From positions 46,711 through 110,710 of the forward strand of contig JAZOCE010000017.1 in assembly GCA_045596365.1 (NCBI GenBank): a DNA stretch of 64,000 nucleotides, written 5' to 3'. The DNA comes from RGIG4079 sp045596365 (GTDB taxonomy: Bacteria; Bacteroidota; Bacteroidia; Bacteroidales; Muribaculaceae). The notes below the pieces were generated by a model that did no database searches, was not told the DNA's origin, and saw only the letters and a list, made by a program, of their open reading frames with translations. Below are positions 17,933 through 27,999 of this stretch, piece by piece (positions within the stretch are counted from its first letter, which is position 1; each line of letters begins with the position of its first letter). The translations under genes were made by a program, and so were the position numbers.

Positions 17933-20119
17933 CTATCTTATAAATAGCAACTCACGATATTTAGGTAATGGCCACATTTCATTATCAACCATTAACTCTA
18001 ATTTATCAATATAGTCTCGTATGGTATCCATACAAGGCACTACATTATCATGATAGGCAATAGCTTTCTCTCTTTCACTTTCGATACGATTAGCCTTTTT
18101 GCGAGCGTCAACCATTTTCGCAACCTCAGCCTTAATTACTGCCATATATTCCGAGATGGTTTCTATTGTCACAATATCTTGCGATGTTATATTTTCACCT
18201 TTATCCTTATCAAAAAGTGTTTTTAATTTAATAACATGGTCAACTAAATGAGATTGATATCGAGTAGCAATAGGGATAATGTGATTTAATGCTAAATCGC
18301 CAAGCACACGAGCCTCTATCTGAATTTTCTTTGTGTACATCTCCCATTTAACCTCATTCCGAGCATGTAATTCTATTTCAGAGAATACTCCTGTCGATTT
18401 AAACATATCAATAGATGATTGTTTCAGATATGCATCAAAAATCTTGGGAACATTAGTTTCACAATCAAGACCTCGGTGAACAGCCTCTTTTTTCCACTCA
18501 TCGCTGTAACCATTACCATCGAAATGGATAGCTTTAGATTGGACTATTAACGTTTTTATCTCTTCCAAAAGTGCGTGTTGCAATGATTCTCCTCGTTCTA
18601 TACGAGCATCAACTTTTGTTTTAAAGTCCGTCAACTGCTCTGCAACAGCAGCATTCAACGCAATCATAGCTGATGCACAATTAGCCGATGAACCCACTGC
18701 ACGAAACTCAAATCTATTTCCTGTAAAAGCAAATGGCGAAGTGCGGTTTCTATCAGTATTATCAACCATAATCTCAGGAATTTGCGATACACCAAGATTC
18801 AGACCTTCTTTTCCTGCAAAATCTATTAATTCGTCTTTATTGCTCTTTTCAAGACGTTCTAATATTTCACCAAGTTGTTTACCCGTAAATATTGAAATTA
18901 TAGCCGGTGGAGCTTCATTAGCGCCTAAACGATGGGCATTTGTCGCCGACATTATAGATGCTTTCAACAGTCCATTATGACGATGTACAGCAGCCATTAC
19001 ATTTACTACAAATGTAATAAATTGCAAATTGTCCTTCGGTGTTTTTCCGGGCGCGAATAATTGCACACCGGTATCTGTTCCAAGGCTCCAGTTATTGTGC
19101 TTTCCTGAGCCATTTATTCCTGCAAATGGTTTTTCGTGAAGAAGTATGCGGAAATTATGACGACGGGCAACTTCAGCCATAACTGTCATTAACAACAAAT
19201 TGTGATCATTAGCAAGATTTGTTTCTTCATATATTGGAGCCAACTCAAATTGGTTTGGTGCAACTTCGTTGTGGCGAGTTTTTGCCGGTATCCCAAGTTT
19301 ATGACACTCTATTTCCAAATCGAGCATAAATGCCTCGACTCGCGATGGGATAGCGCCAAAATAATGGTCCTCTAATTGCTGGTTTTTTGCGCTTTCATGT
19401 CCCATCAATGTGCGACCTGTCATCACCAAATCAGGACGAGCCGAATACAATGCTTCATCAACCAAGAAATACTCTTGCTCCCACCCTAAATAGGAAATAA
19501 CATGCTTTACATTTTCATCAAAATATCGAGCAATTGCAGTACCTGCTTTATCAATGCTATTTATCGCTCTTAATAAAGGAGTTTTATAGTCAAGCGACTC
19601 CCCGGTATATGAGATAAATATTGTAGGGATACAAAGTGTTTTGCCCAAAATAAATGCAGGAGAAGATATATCCCAAGCAGAATATCCACGCGCCTCAAAG
19701 GTGTTGCGAATTCCACCATTTGGAAAACTTGAAGCATCAGGCTCTTGTTGTACCAATAACTTGCCTGCAAATTTTTCTACAACACCTTCGCCTTGTAGTT
19801 CAACAAATGCATCATGTTTTTCTGCTGTTCCATCGGTCAACGGATGAAACCAGTGAGAATAATGGCGCGCTCCATTGTCAATGGCCCATTGTTTCATTCC
19901 GGCAGCAACACTATCGGCAACTTCTCGTGAGATATGTTCTTTGTTATCTATTGCTTGTACGAGTGCATCATAAGTTTCTCGAGGAAGATATTCCAACATC
20001 TTTTTACGGTTGAATACATACTTACCATAATATTCTTCCGGACGTTCAACAGGAATTTCAACAGGGATAGCTTTACGATCAAATGCTTCCTCTATAACTT
20101 TAAATCTTAAATGCGACAT
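17933..20119 (-). CDS. glnN: Glutamine synthetase type III
   Basis: Glutamine synthetase III, 728 residues, the size of the Bacteroides enzyme (about 729), which makes glutamine from glutamate, ammonia and ATP as a dodecamer. The GSIII-specific N-terminal domain (YGKYVFNRKKMLEYLPRETY) is followed by the catalytic core with GWEQEYFLVD, NEVAPNQFELAPIYEE, the ATP-site segment KPFAGINGSGKHNNWSLG (split as KPFAGING and SGKHNNWSL) and NRTSPFAFTGNRFEFRAVGS. The C-terminal domain is rich in charged helices. It is a single gene, divergent from the GH13 lipoprotein. Nitrogen limitation is the usual inducer in the family; no regulatory site is obvious in the 170-base gap. Confidence 0.95.
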   Translation of the reverse strand: MSHLRFKVIEEAFDRKAIPVEIPVERPEEYYGKYVFNRKKMLEYLPRETYDALVQAIDNKEHISREVADSVAAGMKQWAIDNGARHYSHWFHPLTDGTAEKHDAFVELQGEGVVEKFAGKLLVQQEPDASSFPNGGIRNTFEARGYSAWDISSPAFILGKTLCIPTIFISYTGESLDYKTPLLRAINSIDKAGTAIARYFDENVKHVISYLGWEQEYFLVDEALYSARPDLVMTGRTLMGHESAKNQQLEDHYFGAIPSRVEAFMLDLEIECHKLGIPAKTRHNEVAPNQFELAPIYEETNLANDHNLLLMTVMAEVARRHNFRILLHEKPFAGINGSGKHNNWSLGTDTGVQLFAPGKTPKDNLQFITFVVNVMAAVHRHNGLLKASIMSATNAHRLGANEAPPAIISIFTGKQLGEILERLEKSNKDELIDFAGKEGLNLGVSQIPEIMVDNTDRNRTSPFAFTGNRFEFRAVGSSANCASAMIALNAAVAEQLTDFKTKVDARIERGESLQHALLEEIKTLIVQSKAIHFDGNGYSDEWKKEAVHRGLDCETNVPKIFDAYLKQSSIDMFKSTGVFSEIELHARNEVKWEMYTKKIQIEARVLGDLALNHIIPIATRYQSHLVDHVIKLKTLFDKDKGENITSQDIVTIETISEYMAVIKAEVAKMVDARKKANRIESEREKAIAYHDNVVPCMDTIRDYIDKLELMVDNEMWPLPKYRELLFIR

Positions 20120-20243
20120 AATTTTAGTCTGATTTAGAAAATTTGCACGAAATTAAAAAAATTCCATCAATCCATCACTAAGCACACGAAATTATTTACA
20201 TCTTATTATAATTTAAGATTATAGGAAATCTCTCATTATTTCG

Positions 20244-20251
20244 TATCTTTG
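20244..20251 (+). promoter_or_regulatory. Promoter -7 element of the GH13 gene
   Basis: TATCTTTG fits TAnnTTTG, 38 bases before the start at 20290. Confidence 0.55.
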
Positions 20252-20289
20252 GCGTTGCGTAAAAATATATACATCATACTTTACATTTT

Positions 20290-21717
20290 ATGAAACACTT
20301 TATTTTATCAGTGGCTACAGTATTTGTAGTATCAACGGGGTTATTTAGTTGTGCCAATACACCTGAAGAAACAGCAAGGACCAATGATGATGTAATTCTT
20401 CATGCTTGGTCATGGTCGTTCAATACCATTGCCGATAACATGAAAGACATTGCTCAATCAGGTTATGATTATGTTCAAACATCTCCTGCCAACACTTGCT
20501 TTGTTGGCGACAATGGAGGGATGGCATTATTCAGCCAAGAAGGAGACTCTGTAATGGGTAAATGGTACTATTATTACCAACCCATCGATTGGAAAATAGG
20601 TAATTACATGCTTGGCCCTCGTGATGAGTTTATTGCTATGTGTGATAGTGCAAAAAAATATAACGTCAAGGTTATTGTCGACGTACTACCTAATCACACA
20701 GCCGTAGATCACACCGCAGTAACTGCGGCTCTTGATAGCGCTGTTGGCGGACATGAAAATCTTTTCCATGCTAACGGATTTAATAACATTACTCAATGGA
20801 ATGATCGTTATGAATGTACTACCGGCATGATGGGCGGGCTACCGGATGTCAATACAGAAAACCCCGATTTCCAATATTATTACATGCAATATGTCAACGA
20901 TCTAATCAATTGTGGTGCAAGAGGTTTCCGTTATGACACAGCGAAACATATCGGTTTGCCATCAGATCCTCTTGATAAAAAATCAGAAAAGAACAATTTT
21001 TGGGACATTGCTACAGGTCGTGAACCAATCAGAGACATAACACTCTTAATACCAGATAGCCTATTTATATATGGAGAAGTTCTTCAAGATAAAAATGTAA
21101 AAGAGGAAGAATATGCCGAATATTTCAGCCAAACAGCAAGTGCTTATGGACATGCTCTTCGCAATGCTCTAAATGCCCACAACTATTATGCTGACTCATT
21201 AACACATTGGCATCACAAAGTTTCTCCTGATAAACTTGTAACATGGGTAGAATCTCATGATACATATTGTAATGCTCACGAATCAGCCGGGATGAGCGAT
21301 GAACTTGTACGCATGGGATGGGTTTTCCTTGCTGCACGTCAACAAGGCACCCCCCTATTCTATAGTCGTCCTGCGGGAAGCACTCGCGAAAACTATTGGG
21401 GCAACAATCGCATTGGCGAACGTGGGAATGATGAATTTAGACATTCTGAAGTTGTTGCTGTAAATAAATTCCGCAAAGCGATGAGCGGACAACCTGAAAA
21501 TGTAATTGTATCAGAGAATGGAGCAGTCATTGAAGTCAATCGAGGGTCTAAAGGTGCTGCGTTGATAAATATTTCTGAACAAAGCCAAAATATATCATTA
21601 GACACCAATCTCCCTAATGACTCATATTCCGACAAAGTATATAACACAACATTCATCGTTTCTGATGGTAAAATTTCAGGAAAACTTGCTCCTTTAACAT
21701 CCTATATTATATACTAA
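20290..21717 (+). CDS. Alpha-amylase family GH13 lipoprotein
   Basis: GH13 alpha-glucan hydrolase of 475 residues carried on a lipoprotein signal (MKHFILSVATVFVVSTGLFSC, cut before the Cys at residue 21), hence on the cell envelope. Conserved regions are VDVLPNHTA (region I), GARGFRYDTAKH with the nucleophile Asp (II), FIYGEVLQ with the acid Glu (III) and VESHDTY (IV). The barrel starts almost at once after the signal and a short beta domain ends the protein, as in small alpha-amylases. It would cut starch-like glucan outside the inner membrane. It is not in a sus-like locus: no SusC/D neighbours are seen. Confidence 0.9.
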   Translation: MKHFILSVATVFVVSTGLFSCANTPEETARTNDDVILHAWSWSFNTIADNMKDIAQSGYDYVQTSPANTCFVGDNGGMALFSQEGDSVMGKWYYYYQPIDWKIGNYMLGPRDEFIAMCDSAKKYNVKVIVDVLPNHTAVDHTAVTAALDSAVGGHENLFHANGFNNITQWNDRYECTTGMMGGLPDVNTENPDFQYYYMQYVNDLINCGARGFRYDTAKHIGLPSDPLDKKSEKNNFWDIATGREPIRDITLLIPDSLFIYGEVLQDKNVKEEEYAEYFSQTASAYGHALRNALNAHNYYADSLTHWHHKVSPDKLVTWVESHDTYCNAHESAGMSDELVRMGWVFLAARQQGTPLFYSRPAGSTRENYWGNNRIGERGNDEFRHSEVVAVNKFRKAMSGQPENVIVSENGAVIEVNRGSKGAALINISEQSQNISLDTNLPNDSYSDKVYNTTFIVSDGKISGKLAPLTSYIIY

Positions 21718-21736
21718 TCACAGATATAACAAACAA

Positions 21737-21768
21737 AAAAAAATGGAGCAAATTGCTCCATTTTTTTG
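21737..21768. terminator. Bidirectional terminator
   Basis: ATGGAGC (21743-21749) and GCTCCAT (21755-21761) flanked by an A-run and a T-run, so it can act for both convergent genes, GH13 and the phosphoesterase. Confidence 0.85.
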
Positions 21769-21790
21769 TTGCTTTATATGGTTAACACTT

Positions 21791-23614
21791 CTATTTTTTA
21801 GAAATTTTCCATATTGTTCCCTCTATCAAAGAAACATATACATCACCTGTTTTCGTATCAATATCTATTCCATTTATTTCAGAAACTCCCAATGGTAAGC
21901 TCCATTCAACTGTTTTTGTTTTTGGGTTAACAGCAGTAACAATACCTCGACGAGAGCCTGCATAAACTATTCCTCTGCTTTCTGCCACAATACATGGAGC
22001 ATGTTCATATCCAAGTTCCATATCAACCAGCCACAATTCATTAAACTCATTACCTTCAGTTGACACAGCAACTAATTCTCCATCCATAGTTTTTGCATAA
22101 GCACACTTACCATCTTTACTTACACCAAGACTTTCACGATACTTGTGGTCTTTGTTTCTCCATATTGTTTTCCCTGTTTTACGATCTATTGCTGTCATAT
22201 AACGATCAGGAGCAACAACTATCACTTTATCTTTTGATACGACAGGAACAACATTTCCCGGTCCAAGTTGATTGTTTTTCTTTCCATTATTCCATTTCCA
22301 ATTTAGTTGCCCTGTTTTAGTATTGAGACAATACAAATATGTATCCCATGCCCCAAATATCAAATCATCGCCAGTAACTACCGGAGCCGCTTGACAATAG
22401 TTATTTATAGAATCATATCGCCAAATCAAATTTCCCGTTTTTGCATTCCACTTCTCCATCATTTTGTATCCACCTTGATAATAATCATTCTTTACACACA
22501 ATCCATCTGCGACATAAGGACCATCTGACATTGTTCGCTTAACAGTTACGCCACGCTTTTTATCTACCCACAATAATTCCTTTGTCGATGATGGTACTAC
22601 TACAAAATCATTTTTAAACGCAATCGGACGAGCAAAAAGCGAAGCTCCGGTATTTATTCTCCACAACTCGTTACCGCTATTTTTATCAATAGCTTTTGCT
22701 ACACCCAAAGAATTTCCAAAATAGATGGCATCACTATCTATTCCAAGACGAGTAAATATTGAAGCACTATCAGCATATATTTTCTCTATACTATAACCTT
22801 CAGGAATGTTGAATGTTGTATTATACTTTTCTTGAATTGGAGATATTTGGGTATCAATAGCAAATGAGTTAACCTTTACTGGCTCTTTTTCAAGTTGTTT
22901 ATTATAAAACATTACAGAATCGGCAGTTATATCCATTATTGTATAGCCATAATCACCATTCTTTTTATCAAGCGAACGCACCATCATACAGTCGATATCA
23001 CCACCTTTATAATATTCATATTTGTGATAATGTCCGTTGACATGTGCCACCACTGGATAATTCTCCAAAACTTTTACATAATCAATATAATTATCCAAAT
23101 CTTTCATCAATGGATAGTGATTAAATGACACTACACGTTTTCCATCCTTAACTTTTTCTTTAAGAGTTGAACTTAACCAATGTAAATCCTCTTGCTTAAT
23201 GTGCCCATCCCCCATTTTCATATATGGACCACAAGCAATACCCACGATTACCAAGTCATCAACCTCTGTAACAAAACGGTCATTACCCCACAAGTCAAAA
23301 ATAGTTTTTGTTGCGCTTTGTGACCATGTTGTTTCATGATTTCCCGGCAATACATACAATGGGTGTTTTATTTCATCAAGGATCAACTTAATATTTGATA
23401 ATTCACCGTCAGAACCTTCATTTGTCAAATCGCCATTCATAACAACAATATCGGTATCCAGTAAGTTAATTTCTGACACCGCTTCTTTCAATTTTAATTC
23501 ACACTCATTTCCTGGTACGACATGAACATCAGCAAGCACCACAATGCGCGTAGCCTGCGTTATAAAAGGAGTCGCAAATACCAATGCTCCAAATAGTAAT
23601 TTCCCTAAATTCAT
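21791..23614 (-). CDS. Metallophosphoesterase fused to a PQQ-type beta-propeller
   Basis: Secreted two-domain protein of 607 residues. After a signal peptide (MNLGKLLFGALVFATPFITQA) comes a calcineurin-like phosphoesterase with all metal motifs: LADVHV, VVMNGDLTN, VLPGNHETTW, SFNHYPL and HVNGHYHKYEYY, to about residue 240. The rest, about residues 280-607, is a series of PQQ-enzyme-like propeller blades with recurring W-R/K and G-x-L-x-W motifs, such as SGNELWRINTG, TGNLIWRYDS, TGQLNWKWNNG, TGKTIWRN and KTVEWSLPLG. It should sit in the periplasm or on the surface. The propeller may bind a substrate or a polymer; no cofactor ligand is evident. It is a single gene between GH13 and dnaG. Confidence 0.82.
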   Translation of the reverse strand: MNLGKLLFGALVFATPFITQATRIVVLADVHVVPGNECELKLKEAVSEINLLDTDIVVMNGDLTNEGSDGELSNIKLILDEIKHPLYVLPGNHETTWSQSATKTIFDLWGNDRFVTEVDDLVIVGIACGPYMKMGDGHIKQEDLHWLSSTLKEKVKDGKRVVSFNHYPLMKDLDNYIDYVKVLENYPVVAHVNGHYHKYEYYKGGDIDCMMVRSLDKKNGDYGYTIMDITADSVMFYNKQLEKEPVKVNSFAIDTQISPIQEKYNTTFNIPEGYSIEKIYADSASIFTRLGIDSDAIYFGNSLGVAKAIDKNSGNELWRINTGASLFARPIAFKNDFVVVPSSTKELLWVDKKRGVTVKRTMSDGPYVADGLCVKNDYYQGGYKMMEKWNAKTGNLIWRYDSINNYCQAAPVVTGDDLIFGAWDTYLYCLNTKTGQLNWKWNNGKKNNQLGPGNVVPVVSKDKVIVVAPDRYMTAIDRKTGKTIWRNKDHKYRESLGVSKDGKCAYAKTMDGELVAVSTEGNEFNELWLVDMELGYEHAPCIVAESRGIVYAGSRRGIVTAVNPKTKTVEWSLPLGVSEINGIDIDTKTGDVYVSLIEGTIWKISKK

Positions 23615-23686
23615 ATTTATATTATTTTAGATTTCCAAAAATTGAGATTTGAATGTAAAGATAGACAATTAACAGCAAATATTTAT

Positions 23687-23694
23687 TACTTTTG
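23687..23694 (+). promoter_or_regulatory. Promoter -7 element of dnaG
   Basis: TACTTTTG fits TAnnTTTG and lies 14 bases before the dnaG ATG, giving a very short leader. Confidence 0.55.
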
Positions 23695-23708
23695 TAATTG
23701 TTTTCCTT

Positions 23709-25898
23709 ATGAAAAGAATTGACCGCGAAACTGTACAAAAGATTTTAGATGCTGCCGACATTGTTGAGGTGGTAAGTGATTTCGTACATCTAAAACGCCG
23801 AGGAGCTAACTACATGGGGCTTTGTCCATTTCACAATGAGCGTACCCCATCATTTGCTGTTTCAAAGACAAAAGGCATATGTAAATGCTTTAGCTGTGGC
23901 AAAGGTGGTAGTCCGGTAAACTTTATTATGGAGCATGAGCAGATGACCTTCAATGAAGCTCTGCGATATCTCGCAAAAAAATACAACATTGAGATTGTCG
24001 AACATGAAATGAGTGAAAAAGAGCGTGAAGAGGAATCTGAACGCGAAAGCATGATGGCTGTCAATGAATTTGCTCTATCTCATTTTGAAAACAACCTCAT
24101 CAATACCAATGACGGAAAAGATATAGGACTAAGTTATCTGCGTGAACGTGGAATTTCCGATGCCATGATTAAACGCTTCCATCTTGGGTATTCTCTTGAA
24201 CAAAGAGATGCGTTGTATAAAGATGCGACATCTCATGGCTATAACGAAAAATTCCTCATATCAACAGGATTATGCATTAAAAATGACAACAATCAAGTAT
24301 ATGACAGATACAAAGGGCGTGTAATTTTTCCTATTTTCGGAATTTCAGGGAAAGCCATTGCTTTTGGAGGTCGCACTCTTTCCCAACGAAAAGATATTGC
24401 GAAATATGTAAACTCCCCTGAGTCAATCATATATCACAAAAGTTCGGTTTTATATGGTTTGTATCAGGCCAAACAAGCAATAGTAAAACATGACAAATGT
24501 ATTCTTGTAGAGGGTTACATGGATGTTATTTCAATGTTCCAATCAGGAATAGAAAACGTTGTTGCTTCATCAGGAACATCTCTAACTGAAGGGCAAATAC
24601 GACTCATTCATCGCTTTACCGAAAATGTTACTGTCATTTATGATGGTGATGCAGCAGGGATTAAAGCATCTTTACGAGGGATAGATATGTTACTTGCAGA
24701 AGGGTTAAACATCAAAGTTCTTCTACTTCCCGATGGAGACGATCCCGACTCATTTGCACGCAAACATTCGGCTCAAGAACTTGCCGATTATATCAAAGAA
24801 AACGAAACTGACTTTATCCGTTTTAAGACTTCAATTCTATTAGAAGGAGCAGAAAACGATCCAATCATAAAATCTAAAGTAATAAATGATATTGTTAGGT
24901 CTATATCGTTTATCCCCAATAATATTACTCGCTCAGTCTACGTTAAAGAGTGTAGCCGAATGCTTGAAATTGATGAGAAAGTTTTAAATCTTCAAGTCGC
25001 AAAACTTCTTAACGAAAGAGTCGAAAAAGAAGTCGGAAAAAGAGTTCAAGACCAAATATCATATCCCACCGTAGAAGATATTGAAATAATCCATCGTCAA
25101 ACTTTAGAAACAGACAAACAAGCAACTCCTTCTGACTCAAATAATGCTACAATTCTTTACCCTCACGAAAAAGAAGTATTGAGATATGCGTTAAAATATG
25201 GAGCTCTTGATTTGTGCGAAGCATGTGACGAAAACGGCAATTCATATCCAATAAAAGTTATCGAATATATTGCGCAACAATTACAATGCGATGATATTTC
25301 ATTCTTAAATACATTGTTTGCATCGGTATTTGAAGAAGCATTAAAGTCAATAAGAACCACATGGGAAGAGGATTTCGCTCGACAAATAGCAATATTAGAA
25401 AAACAACGAGAAGAAAAAATAGCCAAAGGCATTGACGACATACGCAAAAATGCGATTGACTTAAACAGCATTACCGCTCAAGAGAACAAGCTAACAGAGC
25501 GCGTCAATAATGAGTACCTACAAGATTTAACTGATTTCAGTGCGTTGTATATAGAAAAATTACTGATTTCATCGCCCGACGACAATATTCGTCGCATTAC
25601 AACCGACCTTGTCAGCGAACGACACATTCTCAGCAAAGTCCACACAAAATATGCCAAAATAGAAACTGAGCAAGATCGCCTGACCGACCTTGTTCCTCGT
25701 GCAATTTTGGGATGGAAAGATGCCATTCTCGACTGCAACATTCGAGACATCCAAAATCAATTAAAAGACAAAAATATTACTAAAAATCCCGATGTTACTC
25801 ACGAATTAATATCTAAAAACATTGAACTAAATCTTATAAAAAAAGAACTGGCTAAATATCTTGGAGAACGCATCATAGCTCCACGAAAACAACTCTAA
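23709..25898 (+). CDS. dnaG: DNA primase DnaG
   Basis: DNA primase, 729 residues, which makes RNA primers at the replication fork with the DnaB helicase. The N-terminal CHC2 zinc finger is complete (Cys39, His42, Cys60, Cys63), followed by the catalytic core and the TOPRIM domain with LVEGYMDVISMFQ and VIYDGDAAGIKAS. The C-terminal part from about residue 430 is divergent and helical, as usual for the DnaB-interaction domain. It is longer than E. coli DnaG (581) mainly in that C-terminal region. The helicase partner dnaB is also in this window, at 47.2 kb. The LtaS-like gene follows 12 bases later. Confidence 0.95.
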   Translation: MKRIDRETVQKILDAADIVEVVSDFVHLKRRGANYMGLCPFHNERTPSFAVSKTKGICKCFSCGKGGSPVNFIMEHEQMTFNEALRYLAKKYNIEIVEHEMSEKEREEESERESMMAVNEFALSHFENNLINTNDGKDIGLSYLRERGISDAMIKRFHLGYSLEQRDALYKDATSHGYNEKFLISTGLCIKNDNNQVYDRYKGRVIFPIFGISGKAIAFGGRTLSQRKDIAKYVNSPESIIYHKSSVLYGLYQAKQAIVKHDKCILVEGYMDVISMFQSGIENVVASSGTSLTEGQIRLIHRFTENVTVIYDGDAAGIKASLRGIDMLLAEGLNIKVLLLPDGDDPDSFARKHSAQELADYIKENETDFIRFKTSILLEGAENDPIIKSKVINDIVRSISFIPNNITRSVYVKECSRMLEIDEKVLNLQVAKLLNERVEKEVGKRVQDQISYPTVEDIEIIHRQTLETDKQATPSDSNNATILYPHEKEVLRYALKYGALDLCEACDENGNSYPIKVIEYIAQQLQCDDISFLNTLFASVFEEALKSIRTTWEEDFARQIAILEKQREEKIAKGIDDIRKNAIDLNSITAQENKLTERVNNEYLQDLTDFSALYIEKLLISSPDDNIRRITTDLVSERHILSKVHTKYAKIETEQDRLTDLVPRAILGWKDAILDCNIRDIQNQLKDKNITKNPDVTHELISKNIELNLIKKELAKYLGERIIAPRKQL

Positions 25899-25910
25899 AT
25901 AAAATAAATC

Positions 25911-27878
25911 ATGAAACGATTAGGATATTCTCTTTTATATCTTGCATCTATACACATCATTGCTTTAATTATTTTCTTTATATTCAGAATATCCTTGTTT
26001 TTATCAATCGGATATGAATTTCCCGAAGAAATAGGATTTACTACAAAATCTATTGCTTTTATAAAAGGATTATGGTTTGATAATGTCATAGCATGCTATA
26101 TAATGATCCTTCCATTAGTCATTGTGTGCATTGCAAACCTATTCAAAAAAATCCCAAAAACAATATTCAACATATGCACGACAATCTTAGGCTCATTATT
26201 CTCTATAACATTCCTTGTTTCAGCAGCAAACATTCCTTACTTCGACTATTTCTTCAACAACATAAACTCCTCCATTTTTAATTGGATGGGATATGGAGCA
26301 ACCACAGGAGGCATGATTTTTGAGGAGGCATCCTACTATATTCCCATCATCGGATTTCTGATTGTTGTTTTTCTATTTTGGTTTGTCCTAATAAAGATTG
26401 CAAACAAATTTTATTTCATAACAACACAACTTTTCCCTCCAAAAGGATTAAAAGACTACGCATTTGTTACTCTTATAATCATAGGATGTATAAGTTTATG
26501 CATATTTGGTATTAGAGGACGCACAGGATATAACCCCATAAAAGTTAGCCAAGCTTATTATTGCCAGGACCCATTCTTAAACCAATTAGGAATAAATCCA
26601 ACATTCAATCTGCTTACAAGTGCGCTTGACGATATGCGCAAAGAGAACAAACCTATTGAGCTCATTTCTGATGACAACGCAATCAAAAACGCACAAGCAT
26701 TACTCAATCGACAAGGGATAAACAACATCTCCCCTATTGCTCGAAAAATAGAGTCAACAGATAGCATCAACAACGACAAAAATGTTGTCATTATACTGAT
26801 GGAATCAATGTCAGCCCACCTAATGAAATCTTTTGGTCAAGAAAAAGATCTAACCCCATTTCTTGATAGTTTATATAATACCTCACTTTCATTCAAAAAC
26901 TTCTATTCATCGGGGCTACACACCAATCATGGCATATATGCTACATTATATTCATTCCCGACAATAATGAAGCGCAACGCAATGAAAGGGACTACAATAC
27001 CAGTGTATTCAGGACTACCCACAGTGCTTGCCGAAAACGGCTATCATAATATGTTTTTCATGACGCATGAATCACAATATGACAATATGAATGGTTTTTT
27101 CCGCACAAACGGATTTCATGAAATATATGCCGAAGAAAATTACCCTGCAGAAAAAAGAGTAAACAGCTTTGGCGTTCAAGATGACTTCTTATTCTCCTAT
27201 GCATTACCCATCATCTCAGAGCGAGCGAATACAGGTAAACCATTTTTCACCGTTTTGTTAACTATTAGTAATCACCCACCCTATATTGTTCCTCCTCATT
27301 TCACTCCCAAAAACAAAGAATTACAAGATCAGATTGTTGAATTTGCTGATTGGTCAATCAACGAATTCATGAATAAAGCCAAAGAAGAATCATGGTATGA
27401 TAACACAATATTTGTATTTCTCGGCGATCATGGAAAACTTGTAGGCACACCCGAATGTGAAATGCCACAATCCTACAATCACGTTCCCCTCATTATACAT
27501 GGAAAAGATATTACACCGGAAATCAGAAACGATTTTGCAGGACAAATAGATGTTGCCCCAACAATATTGGGAATGTTAGGTTTCAACTACACCCAAAACA
27601 ATTTTGGAATAGACCTTAACAAAGAAAAACGTCCATATGCATTCTACACAACAGACAAGCATATCGCAGCGCGCGACTCATTACGATTATATATCTATGA
27701 GCCTTCTGAAAAACTCGAATTCTTTTACACCTTGAGCAATAGTGGGATGATAGAGGCAGAGTGCGATAGCACATTCAAAGAAATGAAGAATTATTGTTTC
27801 TCAATGCTCCAAAGTGCGCAATTTTTGGCAAAAAACAAACTAACACTCGACAAAGAAGAAGAAAAGGCAAATAAATAG
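25911..27878 (+). CDS. LTA synthase family sulfatase-fold membrane protein
   Basis: Membrane enzyme of the LtaS/phosphoglycerol transferase family, 655 residues. Five hydrophobic segments in the first 180 residues are followed by an extracytoplasmic alkaline-phosphatase-like domain. It shows VVIILMESMSAHLMKSFG (first metal ligand Glu), SGLHTNHGIYATL with the likely nucleophile Thr, VFLGDHGKL (Asp-His) and NHVPLIIHG. In Bacteroidetes, which lack lipoteichoic acid, such enzymes are thought to place phosphoglycerol or phosphoethanolamine on periplasmic glycans or lipid A; the real acceptor is unknown. It lies 12 bases after dnaG and may be co-transcribed. A hairpin overlaps its stop codon. Confidence 0.87.
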   Translation: MKRLGYSLLYLASIHIIALIIFFIFRISLFLSIGYEFPEEIGFTTKSIAFIKGLWFDNVIACYIMILPLVIVCIANLFKKIPKTIFNICTTILGSLFSITFLVSAANIPYFDYFFNNINSSIFNWMGYGATTGGMIFEEASYYIPIIGFLIVVFLFWFVLIKIANKFYFITTQLFPPKGLKDYAFVTLIIIGCISLCIFGIRGRTGYNPIKVSQAYYCQDPFLNQLGINPTFNLLTSALDDMRKENKPIELISDDNAIKNAQALLNRQGINNISPIARKIESTDSINNDKNVVIILMESMSAHLMKSFGQEKDLTPFLDSLYNTSLSFKNFYSSGLHTNHGIYATLYSFPTIMKRNAMKGTTIPVYSGLPTVLAENGYHNMFFMTHESQYDNMNGFFRTNGFHEIYAEENYPAEKRVNSFGVQDDFLFSYALPIISERANTGKPFFTVLLTISNHPPYIVPPHFTPKNKELQDQIVEFADWSINEFMNKAKEESWYDNTIFVFLGDHGKLVGTPECEMPQSYNHVPLIIHGKDITPEIRNDFAGQIDVAPTILGMLGFNYTQNNFGIDLNKEKRPYAFYTTDKHIAARDSLRLYIYEPSEKLEFFYTLSNSGMIEAECDSTFKEMKNYCFSMLQSAQFLAKNKLTLDKEEEKANK

Positions 27879-27886
27879 CCTTTTTT
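27862..27886 (+). terminator. Terminator overlapping the LtaS-like stop codon
   Basis: AAAAGGC (27862-27868) and GCCTTTT (27878-27884), followed by a T-run. The stop codon TAG at 27876-27878 lies at the edge of the right arm. Confidence 0.6.
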
Positions 27887-27912
27887 TCTTTTGCCATAAA
27901 GTAAAATATTAT

Positions 27913-27920
27913 TACATTTG
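27913..27920 (+). promoter_or_regulatory. Promoter -7 element of mutAB
   Basis: TACATTTG fits TAnnTTTG and leaves a leader of roughly 75 bases before mutA, containing a small CCC...GGG hairpin. Confidence 0.55.
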
Positions 27921-27999
27921 TGTGGATTAACCCAACCCTCTCAATAGGGGGCTACAACCATAAAAATTTTATTTCTAAACTATAATTTAATACCCAATC

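Noticed and set aside
27921..27999. Cobalamin riboswitch before mutAB
   Set aside because: The leader is only about 75 bases, far shorter than a B12 riboswitch, and no B12 box was seen.
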